Source: Chitinophagales bacterium (GTDB taxonomy: Bacteria; Bacteroidota; Bacteroidia; Chitinophagales; Chitinophagaceae). From it: a stretch of 64,000 nucleotides of DNA. The stretch covers positions 124,001 to 188,000 of the forward strand of contig JACJXP010000003.1 in assembly GCA_020636575.1 (NCBI GenBank), given 5' to 3'. A program made the position numbers and the translations under genes. Shown here one piece after another: positions 34,247-42,001 of this stretch; position 1 is the stretch's first letter, and every line of letters starts with the position of its first letter. The notes under the pieces are model-generated. The model had not been told where the DNA came from and searched no databases. It saw only the letters and a list, made by a program, of their open reading frames with translations.

Positions 34247-35182
34247 ATGAGCATATTAGAACTACAACACCTCAAAAAATATTTCTCTACACAAAAAGCT
34301 GTTGATGATATCAGTCTTTCGGTTGACAAAGGCCAGATATTTGGCTTATTAGGACCCAATGGTGCCGGGAAAACAACATTGATACGGATGATCACCGGGA
34401 TTTTTTACCCGGATGAAGGAAATATCATCTTCGATGGCAAAAAATTTGATCCGTTGAATGATGTCAGCCGGATTGGTTACATGCCGGAAGAAAGAGGGCT
34501 TTATAAGAAAATGAAGATAGGCGAACAGGCCATGTACCTGGCACAGTTAAAGGGATTGGACCGGCAACATGCCATGAAAAAGATCAAGGATTGGTTTGTA
34601 AGATTTGAAATGGAAACATGGTGGAACAAAAAAGTGGAGGATCTTTCAAAAGGTATGTCGCAAAAATTACAGTTTGTGACTACCGTATTACACGAACCTA
34701 AATTGATCATCCTTGATGAGCCATTCAGCGGTCTTGACCCGGTAAACAGCAACCTGATCAAAGATGAGATATTCAAACTGGCACAAAATGGTTCAACAAT
34801 TATTTTCAGCACACACCGCATGGAACAGGTAGAAGAGATCTGTAATCATATTGTACTGGTGAATAAGGGGCAAAAAATACTGGATGGAACTGTAAAAGAT
34901 GTAAAACAGGAGTTTAAGGAGAATATTTTCAGTATAGGAACAGATACCATGCCGGCATCTTTAAACGGAAATGCCCCATTTGAGATCATTGGCACGAAAA
35001 ACACAGCTCATGTGCTAAGAATAAAGGAAGGAAGCAAACCGAATGATGTGTTGCAATTCCTGTTACAACAAGGGATTTCCATTCATTCGTTCAATGAAAT
35101 TCTTCCTTCGTTGAACGACATTTTCATAAAACTGGTGGAAGGCACATCTCCCGCCCGCCAGTTCCAAACCATTAAAGCTTAA
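34247..35182 (+). CDS. ABC transporter ATP-binding protein (NatA-like)
   Basis: 311 aa from ATG 34247 (MSILELQHLKKYF). Walker A is GPNGAGKTTLIR, the signature LSKGMSQKLQF, Walker B KLIILDEPFSGLDP, then the switch His in FSTHRMEQ. The C-terminal extension of about 90 residues is usual for ATPases paired with ABC-2 permeases of the NatAB type. A strong AGGAGG at 34213-34218 stands 8 nt before an in-frame TTG at 34226, which is an alternative start. The permease gene follows after 17 nt. The substrate is not determinable; Na+ or a drug-like compound is typical for the family. Confidence 0.92.
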   Translation: MSILELQHLKKYFSTQKAVDDISLSVDKGQIFGLLGPNGAGKTTLIRMITGIFYPDEGNIIFDGKKFDPLNDVSRIGYMPEERGLYKKMKIGEQAMYLAQLKGLDRQHAMKKIKDWFVRFEMETWWNKKVEDLSKGMSQKLQFVTTVLHEPKLIILDEPFSGLDPVNSNLIKDEIFKLAQNGSTIIFSTHRMEQVEEICNHIVLVNKGQKILDGTVKDVKQEFKENIFSIGTDTMPASLNGNAPFEIIGTKNTAHVLRIKEGSKPNDVLQFLLQQGISIHSFNEILPSLNDIFIKLVEGTSPARQFQTIKA

Positions 35183-35199
35183 TTCTAAAATATTTTACT

Positions 35200-36489
35200 G
35201 TGAATAAGATCTGGCTTATCATAAAAAGAGAATACCTGACAAGAGTTAGAAAGAAAACTTTTTTACTACTCACCATCCTTGTCCCACTTATTATTATCGG
35301 GTTTTATGCTGCGATCATCGCTATCGCTATAAAAGGTGCTTCTGAGAAAGAAAGTATTGCCGTCATTGACAATGCTGCACTTTTCGACAAAAGTGCTACC
35401 TCAGTTGGAGGCATGGATTTCACATTCATTGACAATGAAACTGAAGAAAGCTATAAGAATAAGTACCAGGAAAAAGGGTTTAATCTTTTCTTATTTGTAC
35501 CGGAAATGGATATTGATCATCCTGTGCAGCCCAGGTTATATTACTCAAAATCACTGGGACCTGCCACCAGCGGCCGGATAGAAGGCATTGTAAATGGTGC
35601 TATTGAACAAAAAAGACTGATAGCTGCGAATATTGACCTGCAGAAATTAAATAGCAGCAAATCAAATATCAGTCTTGAAACCTTAAAGGGAAAGGGAGAA
35701 AAAGATGAAACACTTGCCAAGGTTAATTCCGGCGTAGGGTTTACCGGTGGATTTTTAGTTTACCTGATGTTGTTTATTTATGGTACCATGGTAATGAGGG
35801 GAGTAATGGAAGAAAAAACAAATCGGGTGGCTGAAGTAATTGTAAGCTCTGTAAAACCCTTTCAATTGATGTTGGGAAAAATTATTGGTATAGGCGCCGT
35901 TGGAATTACTCAGTTCGCCATCTGGATATTCCTTGTAATGGGGCTCCAATTCCTGATCCCATATATTTTTCCGGAATTTGGGGCACAATTAGCAGCTGCT
36001 TCAGCCGGGGGACCCCAGGGAGGCGGCGGCATGCTTGCTGTACTAGGCTCTCTTAAATCACTTCCATTAGGAACTATATTATTTACTTTCTTATTCTACT
36101 TTCTGGGTGGTTATTTATTATATGCGGCACTTTTTGCCGCCGTTGGAAGCATGGTGAACGAAGATCCGCAGGAAGCACAGCAAATGGTTTTCCCGATAAC
36201 CATGCCCATCATTTTATCCTTTGTAATTATGACACAGGCCATTAACCAACCCGATAGCAGCCTGGCTGTTTTTGGAAGCCTTTTCCCGCTTACTTCACCA
36301 ATAGTTATGATGGGGAGGATCGCATACGGGGTTCCTATTATGCAAATGCTGCTTTCCATGCTATTCCTGATCCTGGCATTTTTAGGTACCACCTGGTTTG
36401 CAGCCAAGGTTTATCGTACGGGTATCCTGATGTACGGTAAAAAAGCTACATGGAAGGAAATGATCCGTTGGGCCTTTAGAAAAAGCTGA
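35200..36489 (+). CDS. ABC-2 type transporter permease (NatB-like)
   Basis: 429 aa with a GTG start at 35200. One N-terminal transmembrane helix (about 20-45) is followed by a large extracytoplasmic domain of about 140 residues, then about five more helices from about 185 on. LMLFIYGTMVMRGVMEEKTNRVAEVIVSSVKP is characteristic of NatB/YhaP-type permeases and is split here only by its helix end. An Ala/Gly-rich loop (AAASAGGPQGGGG) lies near residue 270. It forms the membrane part of the exporter whose ATPase is encoded 17 nt upstream. Confidence 0.92.
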   Translation: MNKIWLIIKREYLTRVRKKTFLLLTILVPLIIIGFYAAIIAIAIKGASEKESIAVIDNAALFDKSATSVGGMDFTFIDNETEESYKNKYQEKGFNLFLFVPEMDIDHPVQPRLYYSKSLGPATSGRIEGIVNGAIEQKRLIAANIDLQKLNSSKSNISLETLKGKGEKDETLAKVNSGVGFTGGFLVYLMLFIYGTMVMRGVMEEKTNRVAEVIVSSVKPFQLMLGKIIGIGAVGITQFAIWIFLVMGLQFLIPYIFPEFGAQLAAASAGGPQGGGGMLAVLGSLKSLPLGTILFTFLFYFLGGYLLYAALFAAVGSMVNEDPQEAQQMVFPITMPIILSFVIMTQAINQPDSSLAVFGSLFPLTSPIVMMGRIAYGVPIMQMLLSMLFLILAFLGTTWFAAKVYRTGILMYGKKATWKEMIRWAFRKS

Positions 36490-36549
36490 TCATTTTAGTA
36501 AGGTGATCAATTGTTAAATTTTTCTTTTTTGCCAATTGAAAGTAACATA

Positions 36550-36588
36550 ATACGAAACCAATCGTATATTTGATACGAAGTATTTCGT
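36550..36588. promoter_or_regulatory. Twin inverted repeats before the coiled-coil protein gene
   Basis: IR1 is ATACGA-6 bases-TCGTAT (36550-36567). IR2 is ACGAA-GTAT-TTCGT (36575-36588). Both are exact, share the ACGA/TCGT half-site core, and have centres 23 bp apart, about two helical turns. They lie about 125 bp before the ATG at 36712. They look like paired operator sites; no candidate regulator gene lies next to them. Confidence 0.5.
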
Positions 36589-36711
36589 GAAACACAATTA
36601 TGCTACTTTAAAATTTCAGTTATGAAATGCCTGGAAACAGAAGCGTAACAATGTAACGTTGCTTTTCAGGGCATAACATGTGGCAAATTCTTAAAACAAA
36701 AAAACAATCAC

Positions 36712-37542
36712 ATGAAACCAACAACCTTATTAAAAAACAAGTTTTTTCTCCTTGTATCAGTTATCGGACTCACCATTGCACTGGTATCATGGGGGCATCA
36801 TCAGTCTCCCGGTCAATATCAGCAAACAACTAATGACACTACCCCTAAAAAGAACAGGGAAAAGAAGATCCGTGACCTGGATGATGTGATCGATGAACTT
36901 GAAAATGCCAACATTGAAATGGATATGGCTAAGATGGAGAAAGAGATCGCCAAAGCCATGAAAGAAATTGATGCCGAAAAAATAAAGATGCAGGTAGAAA
37001 TGGCACTGGAACAGGTGAATATGGAAAAGATCCAGAAAGAAATTGAAGAATCAATGGCCAAAGTAGATGTGCAGAAAATAAAAGCTGAGCTACAGCAGGC
37101 CTTTAGTGAATTTGATGCTGATAAGATACAGCGGGAAGTAAAGGAATCTCTTGAAAAAATTGATTGGAGCAAGATGAAGGAAGAGCTGAATAAAGTGAAG
37201 GAGATCGATATGAAGAAGATCAGTGAAGAAATGAAAAAAGTGGAAGAAGAGATGAAGAAAATGAAACCAGAATTAGAAAAAAACCTTGCTGAGGCTAAAA
37301 AAGAAATTGAAAAAGCCAAGGCGGAGATAAAAGAATACAAAGCTTTTGTAGATGGTCTTGACAGCGACGGTTTGATCAATAAAAAAGGCGAGTACAAATT
37401 GAAGCACATAGACGGGGTACTGGAGATCAATGGTAAAAAGGCGGCAGACAGTGTTTATAATAAGTACAGGAGCTTCCTGGAAAAACATAAAAAATTCACT
37501 ATCAAGAAAGATAGCGACGATTTTGACATAGACATGGATTAA
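36712..37542 (+). CDS. Membrane-anchored or secreted coiled-coil protein with 16-residue repeats
   Basis: 276 aa. An N-terminal hydrophobic segment (FFLLVSVIGLTIALVSWG) acts as signal or anchor. Residues about 50-215 are almost entirely charged helix. At about 80-170 a 16-residue unit is repeated with the pattern xxKIxxElxxAxxxID (AEKIKMQVEMALEQVN, MEKIQKEIEESMAKVD, VQKIKAELQQAFSEFD, ADKIQREVKESLEKID). The C-terminal 60 residues (VDGLDSDGLINKKGEYKL...) look like a small globular domain and an acidic tail (DSDDFDIDMD). I do not recognise the family; similar Glu/Lys/Met repeats occur in periplasmic tails of some Bacteroidota signalling proteins. Twin inverted repeats lie upstream. Confidence 0.85.
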   Translation: MKPTTLLKNKFFLLVSVIGLTIALVSWGHHQSPGQYQQTTNDTTPKKNREKKIRDLDDVIDELENANIEMDMAKMEKEIAKAMKEIDAEKIKMQVEMALEQVNMEKIQKEIEESMAKVDVQKIKAELQQAFSEFDADKIQREVKESLEKIDWSKMKEELNKVKEIDMKKISEEMKKVEEEMKKMKPELEKNLAEAKKEIEKAKAEIKEYKAFVDGLDSDGLINKKGEYKLKHIDGVLEINGKKAADSVYNKYRSFLEKHKKFTIKKDSDDFDIDMD

Positions 37543-37575
37543 GAAGCATAGATATCGAAACCAGCCGTGAAAAAC

Positions 37576-37604
37576 AAAAGTCCCGCCAAATGGCGGGACT
37601 TTTT
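37576..37604. terminator. Bidirectional terminator
   Basis: AAAAGTCCCGCC-AAAT-GGCGGGACTTTTT between the converging coiled-coil gene and the CarboxypepD_reg-like gene. A-run and T-run flank the stem, so it can act in both directions. Confidence 0.85.
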
Positions 37605-37631
37605 ACATAGGTTCTGATTATTTTGTCTGGT

Positions 37632-38033
37632 TCATCGTATTCCGGGGTTCATATGAAATGGTGAAGGCATTATATCATAATCATCATGCTCGATCATTTC
37701 TATATTCATCTGAAAGGCTTCATCAGTTTTAATGACCACTTTTTCTTTTGTGATCTTTTTAAATCCTGCTTTTTCAAATACAAATTTGTAAACACCGGGT
37801 TTAAGATCGTCAAATGCATAACCACCCTCATTATCAGTAATGGTTACTTTTTCTTTCTTTGAAACCCGGTAAGCTGTAATGCTTACTTCCTTCAAAGGTT
37901 TTTTGGTATCAGAATGAACTACGACACCATTTAATTCATCTTTTTTTCCCCTTCCGGGATCTGTTGCGTTGGCTTTAGCTATCGTAAAACTAAATACACC
38001 TAATGCTAACATGAATAATTTTGATTTCATCAT
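37632..38033 (-). CDS. Small secreted carboxypeptidase-regulatory-like domain protein
   Basis: 133 aa from ATG 38033 (MMKSKLF...; the next codon is also ATG). Signal peptide to about residue 22 (TIAKANA). Residues about 32-115 are one CarboxypepD_reg-like beta-sandwich: LNGVVVHSDTKKPLKEVSI, TDNEGGYAFDDLKPGVYKF and FEKAGFKKITK. Such stand-alone domains are common in Bacteroidota and have no assigned activity. The upstream in-frame ATG at 38069 would bury the signal peptide behind 12 residues, so I prefer the shorter form. Confidence 0.85.
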   Translation of the reverse strand: MMKSKLFMLALGVFSFTIAKANATDPGRGKKDELNGVVVHSDTKKPLKEVSITAYRVSKKEKVTITDNEGGYAFDDLKPGVYKFVFEKAGFKKITKEKVVIKTDEAFQMNIEMIEHDDYDIMPSPFHMNPGIR

Positions 38034-38108
38034 ACTTATTTTATACAGTGTGACAATCTCTTGCTTCACATACCCATGTTCTTTTTTGGTGGTGGTTGGA
38101 ACATAAAT

Positions 38109-39077
38109 TTATGCCTTTTTCAGCGGATTTATCAAAGCATTTTGAAATTCTGTCCACACTTCCCTTACAATGTCACCCGCCGGCAAAATATTGTTTATCA
38201 GGGAACTTACCTGCCCAATTTCCAGTTCACCCTCGTTCATATCTCCTTCAAACATTCCTTTTTTAGCTCTTGCCCTGCCTAACAAATTTTTTAATTCTTC
38301 AGCATCCGCTCCTTTTAATTCTGCCTCCCTTACCTGTTCAAAAAATTTGTTCTTTAACATCCTTACAGGCGTCAGTTGCTTCAATGTCAATTGTGTATCA
38401 CCCTCGCCAGCACCTAAAACATATTTCTTAAAATCAGTATGTGATGATGCTTCTTCACTTGCTACAAAGCGGCTGCCCATTTGCACAGCTTCGGCGCCAA
38501 GTACCATCGCTGCAAGCATTTGTCTTCCGGTAGCAATTCCACCTGCCGCTATTACCGGGATGCTTACTGCCTTTGAAACAGCAGGAATAAGCACCATCGT
38601 GGTAGTTTCTTCTCTCCCGTTGTGCCCGCCTGCCTCAAATCCCTCGGCTACCACAGCATCACAACCTGCCTGCTCAGCTTTTACTGCAAATTTTGAAGAA
38701 CTGACTACATGAACCACTGTCACCGCTTTCTCTTTTAAAACCCCGGTCCATATTTTGGGGTTACCCGCCGATGTGAAAACTATTTTTACTCCTTCTTCAA
38801 GAAGAATGGCAACATGCTTATCAATATCAGGGTACAGTAAGGGCAGGTTAACTGCAAAGGGACGGTCGGTAGCGGATTTGCATTTACGGATATGTTCTTG
38901 TAAGACATCAGGATACATCGATCCGCTGCCTATGATTCCTAATCCCCCGGCATTACTGACCGCCGCAGCAAGACGCCATCCACTGGCCCAGATCATCCCT
39001 GCTTGTATAATGGGATAATTGATCGCAAAAAGATCAGTGATCCTGTTTTTGAATTCAGCATTTTGGTCCGCAATCAT
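38109..39077 (-). CDS. Nitronate monooxygenase family flavoprotein (NPD/FabK-like)
   Basis: 322 aa TIM-barrel FMN protein. Motifs: YPIIQAGMIWASG at the start, AVSNAGGLGIIGSG, the putative catalytic-His loop GFEAGGHNGRE, and the phosphate-binding PVIAAGGIATGRQMLAAMVLGAEAVQMG-type strand-loop near 170-200 (shown here in parts: VIAAGGIATG, GAEAVQMGSRF). It oxidises nitronates in the nitronate monooxygenase family; enoyl-ACP reductase II (FabK) has the same fold and cannot be excluded. Sits between the small secreted protein and the nucleotidyltransferase gene on the same strand, but with no obvious functional link. Confidence 0.9.
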   Translation of the reverse strand: MIADQNAEFKNRITDLFAINYPIIQAGMIWASGWRLAAAVSNAGGLGIIGSGSMYPDVLQEHIRKCKSATDRPFAVNLPLLYPDIDKHVAILLEEGVKIVFTSAGNPKIWTGVLKEKAVTVVHVVSSSKFAVKAEQAGCDAVVAEGFEAGGHNGREETTTMVLIPAVSKAVSIPVIAAGGIATGRQMLAAMVLGAEAVQMGSRFVASEEASSHTDFKKYVLGAGEGDTQLTLKQLTPVRMLKNKFFEQVREAELKGADAEELKNLLGRARAKKGMFEGDMNEGELEIGQVSSLINNILPAGDIVREVWTEFQNALINPLKKA

Positions 39078-39112
39078 AATAAGTAAAGATAGCTAATGAG
39101 GGTGTAGTAAGA

Positions 39113-40105
39113 TTATCCCAGGTCAATACTGGTATTATCACCGATATTCAATGACCTGGCTTCACCCCTGAGATTGGTATCACTCCCGATAATCGAATCA
39201 TTCAATACAATATCAAACAGGTTCGAAAAGGATCCGATGATAGAGTCCTTGATGATCGAATAATCTATGGTTGTGTTTTCCCCGATCGCAACATTCGGTC
39301 CAATGATCGAATTCTTAATATCACATCCCGGTGCAATACTTACCGGTTCTACGATCACTGTGTTTTCAAAATGATGCTCTTGCTTATTGGTAGCTGCAAA
39401 TTTTTTGAGTAGGATAGCATTTGATTCAAGCAGTGTTTCTTTCTTTCCGCAATCAAACCAGCTTTCTACTTTAAAAGAACGGAACTTTACATCTGCTTTG
39501 ATCATACATTCCAAAGCATCCGTAAGGCTATATTCCCCATGGCTCCTCAATCCCTGTCTGATATTGTTTTCCAGGCATTCAAACAATAACCCACTTTCTT
39601 TTATTTTATAGACACCCACCAGCGCCATATTACTTTTGGGTATTTGTGGTTTTTCCACCACCCTTTCAATAAAGCCTTCATCATTGATCTCTGCCACACC
39701 AAACCCACGGGGATCTTCTACCTTACCTACACCTATCATTGAATCCGGTGAGTTTACAATCTCTTTTACATCATACTCACATATCGAATCACCCAACACA
39801 ACAAAAACCTCATCGTCACCTACCAGGTCCCTGGTAAGGCGCACCGCATGTCCAACACCCTGCCTGTCTACCTGGTGAACATAGTTTGCCTGTACATCCG
39901 GATGTTTCGACTTTACATAATCCTGTATCTTATCGCCCAGGTATCCAACAATAAATACAAACTCATTGATACCAGCTTCTTTTAACTGATCAACGATGAT
40001 ACTGAGAACAGTCTTACCGGCAAGTGGGATCAATGCCTTAGGTTGTGTATAGCTATGGGGTCTTAACTTGGTACCTGCTCCTGCTACGGGAATGATAGCT
40101 TTCAT
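39113..40105 (-). CDS. Sugar-phosphate nucleotidyltransferase with C-terminal hexapeptide repeats
   Basis: 330 aa. The N-terminal nucleotidyltransferase motif PVAGAGTKLRPHSYTQPKAL (residues 6-25) contains the GxGT(R/K)xRP and PK signatures. FVVLGDSICEYD holds the metal-binding Asp, and EKPQIPKSN the sugar-binding region. From about residue 245 an irregular left-handed beta-helix is visible (SIAPGCDIKNSIIGPNVAIG, NTTIDYSIIKDSIIG). It probably makes an NDP-sugar (dTDP-glucose or UDP-glucose type) for cell-envelope polysaccharide. The exact sugar is not readable. No glycan operon surrounds it. Confidence 0.9.
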   Translation of the reverse strand: MKAIIPVAGAGTKLRPHSYTQPKALIPLAGKTVLSIIVDQLKEAGINEFVFIVGYLGDKIQDYVKSKHPDVQANYVHQVDRQGVGHAVRLTRDLVGDDEVFVVLGDSICEYDVKEIVNSPDSMIGVGKVEDPRGFGVAEINDEGFIERVVEKPQIPKSNMALVGVYKIKESGLLFECLENNIRQGLRSHGEYSLTDALECMIKADVKFRSFKVESWFDCGKKETLLESNAILLKKFAATNKQEHHFENTVIVEPVSIAPGCDIKNSIIGPNVAIGENTTIDYSIIKDSIIGSFSNLFDIVLNDSIIGSDTNLRGEARSLNIGDNTSIDLG

Positions 40106-40182
40106 TCTGAATGATAGAATTCGTTACTAATCAAAGGCCAACGAAAGTAACACTTTTGACTGAAACAAAAATTTTGGAATCA

Positions 40183-40215
40183 TTGTGATCGTCCGTTATA
40201 GCTCTCTTACATTTG
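40183..40215 (+). promoter_or_regulatory. glyA promoter
   Basis: TTGT at 40183-40186, a 21-bp spacer, and TACATTTG at 40208-40215, an exact TAnnTTTG -7 box. Transcription should begin near 40221, about 54 nt before the glyA ATG. Confidence 0.55.
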
Positions 40216-40274
40216 CACCTGATTCAACCTTAATAGTTGAATAAAGATTTTAAACCACATTACTTATTCCCGCT

Positions 40275-41552
40275 ATGCAGAAAGACTCCTTGGTTTTTGA
40301 CCTTATAAAGAAAGAACTTGACAGGCAACGAAATGGAATTGAACTGATCGCTTCCGAAAATTTCACTTCGTACCAGGTATTACAGGCAATGGGCACCTGC
40401 CCCACCAACAAATATGCAGAAGGATACCCCGGCAAGCGGTATTATGGCGGTTGTGAAGTGGTAGACGAAATTGAAAACCTGGCTATTGACCGGTTAAAAC
40501 AAGTATTTAAGTGCTCCTGGGCCAATGTACAGCCACATAGCGGCGCCCAGGCCAACGGTGCTGTTTTTTTAGCCGTAATGAAACCCGGTGAAAAATTCAT
40601 GGGGCTTGACCTGAGTATGGGCGGACACCTTACACATGGAAGTCCTGCCAACTTTAGCGGAAAAACCTATGAGGCCATTCACTACGGAGTAACCAAAGAA
40701 GGATTTGTTGATTACGACCAGATAGAAGCAAAAGCCAAGGAAGAAAAACCCAAAATGATCATTTGTGGCGCATCCGCCTATAGCCGTGACTGGGATTATC
40801 AGCGTATCCGTGCCATTGCAGATGAGATAGGAGCCATCGTTTTTGCAGATATTGCTCATCCTGCAGGTTTAATTGCAACAGGTTTATTGAACGATCCATT
40901 TGAATATTGTCATATTGTATCTTCTACCACGCATAAAACATTAAGAGGACCAAGAGGTGGCATCATCATGCTGCGAAACGATTTTGAAAATCCATGGGGT
41001 ATCAAAGACCCTAAAGGAAATACAAGAATGATGAGCCAGTTGCTTGACCTGGCTGTTTTTCCGGGCTCACAGGGAGGTCCGCTTGAACATGTAATTGCTG
41101 CTAAAGCTGTTGCTTTTGGTGAAATTCTTTCAGAAGACTTTAAATCATACGGCAAACAGGTTATTGCCAATGCACAGGCAATGGCAACATCATTTGTGAA
41201 CCGTGGTTATAACCTGATCAGCGACGGGACCGACAACCATTTGATGCTGATCGACCTGCGGAATAAAAATCTCACCGGTAAAAAGGCCCAGGAAACTTTA
41301 GACAAAGCCCACATCACCTTAAATAAAAATGCTGTTCCTTTTGATGATAAATCACCCTTTGTAACATCGGGTATCCGGGTTGGTGTTCCTGCCATTACAA
41401 CCCGGGGCATGAAGGAAACTGATATGGAACCTGTTGTAGAAATGATAGACAAGGTATTGATGAATGCAGATGATGAAGCAATCATTGGTAATGTGCGGGG
41501 AGATGTAAAGGAATTGATGAAACAGTTTCCCCTCTATCCTGAACTCGATTAA
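40275..41552 (+). CDS. glyA: Serine hydroxymethyltransferase
   Basis: 425 aa, full length. PLP-enzyme motifs: IELIASENFTSYQVLQAMG near the start, YPGKRYYGGCEVVDE, VFADIAHPAGLIATG, the Schiff-base lysine in STTHKTLRGPRGG (Lys221), and FPGSQGGP. It converts serine and tetrahydrofolate to glycine and methylene-THF in the cytosol, feeding one-carbon units to purine synthesis. The DUF4293 gene follows after 11 nt and is probably co-transcribed. The promoter at 40183 gives a leader of about 54 nt; no glycine riboswitch is evident. Confidence 0.98.
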   Translation: MQKDSLVFDLIKKELDRQRNGIELIASENFTSYQVLQAMGTCPTNKYAEGYPGKRYYGGCEVVDEIENLAIDRLKQVFKCSWANVQPHSGAQANGAVFLAVMKPGEKFMGLDLSMGGHLTHGSPANFSGKTYEAIHYGVTKEGFVDYDQIEAKAKEEKPKMIICGASAYSRDWDYQRIRAIADEIGAIVFADIAHPAGLIATGLLNDPFEYCHIVSSTTHKTLRGPRGGIIMLRNDFENPWGIKDPKGNTRMMSQLLDLAVFPGSQGGPLEHVIAAKAVAFGEILSEDFKSYGKQVIANAQAMATSFVNRGYNLISDGTDNHLMLIDLRNKNLTGKKAQETLDKAHITLNKNAVPFDDKSPFVTSGIRVGVPAITTRGMKETDMEPVVEMIDKVLMNADDEAIIGNVRGDVKELMKQFPLYPELD

Positions 41553-41563
41553 AATAAGATAAC

Positions 41564-41986
41564 ATGATCCAGCGTCAGCAAACATTATGGTTGTTACTTG
41601 CCAGTGCAGCAGCAGTGCTTACTTTCTTTTTTCCTTTTGCAACAGGTGAAGAAGCCGTTCTAAATACCGATATGGTAAAAACAACAGAGATCATTGCCGG
41701 CAGCAATTTTTTTACACTGATCCTGACTGCTGTATCAGCAGGGCTTGCTTTCGTAATCATCTTTATGTTCAAAGACAGAAAATTACAGATGCGTTTAACC
41801 TTGTTGGGGATATTAATAGCCGGTATCACATTAGCCCTGTACATCCTGAACATGTCAAAGTTAACTAAGGCTACTCCGGCACTTTGGGCAGTATTACCGG
41901 CAATTGTTGTTATCTCCTTTTTTATGGCATTTAGAAACATCCGTAAGGACGAAAAACTGGTTCGTTCACTTGATAAGCTTCGCTAA
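41564..41986 (+). CDS. DUF4293 family membrane protein
   Basis: 140 aa with four predicted transmembrane helices (about 8-25, 45-68, 77-97, 105-125). The opening MIQRQQTLWLLLASAAAVLTF, which I list only in part (MIQRQQTLWLLL), and the end RNIRKDEKLVRSLDKLR are typical of Bacteroidota DUF4293 proteins. Function unknown. It lies 11 nt behind glyA. Confidence 0.88.
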   Translation: MIQRQQTLWLLLASAAAVLTFFFPFATGEEAVLNTDMVKTTEIIAGSNFFTLILTAVSAGLAFVIIFMFKDRKLQMRLTLLGILIAGITLALYILNMSKLTKATPALWAVLPAIVVISFFMAFRNIRKDEKLVRSLDKLR

Positions 41987-42001
41987 ACGTCCGGCCTGAG
42001 G

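Noticed and set aside
36819..37430. 203-codon minus-strand frame opposite the coiled-coil gene
   Set aside because: Ser/Phe/Ile-rich low-complexity mirror of Lys/Glu-rich helix codons; a classic antisense artefact.
41470..42001. Possible glycine riboswitch or small RNA around glyA
   Set aside because: Neither the glyA leader (about 54 nt) nor the flanks are long or structured enough to support one.
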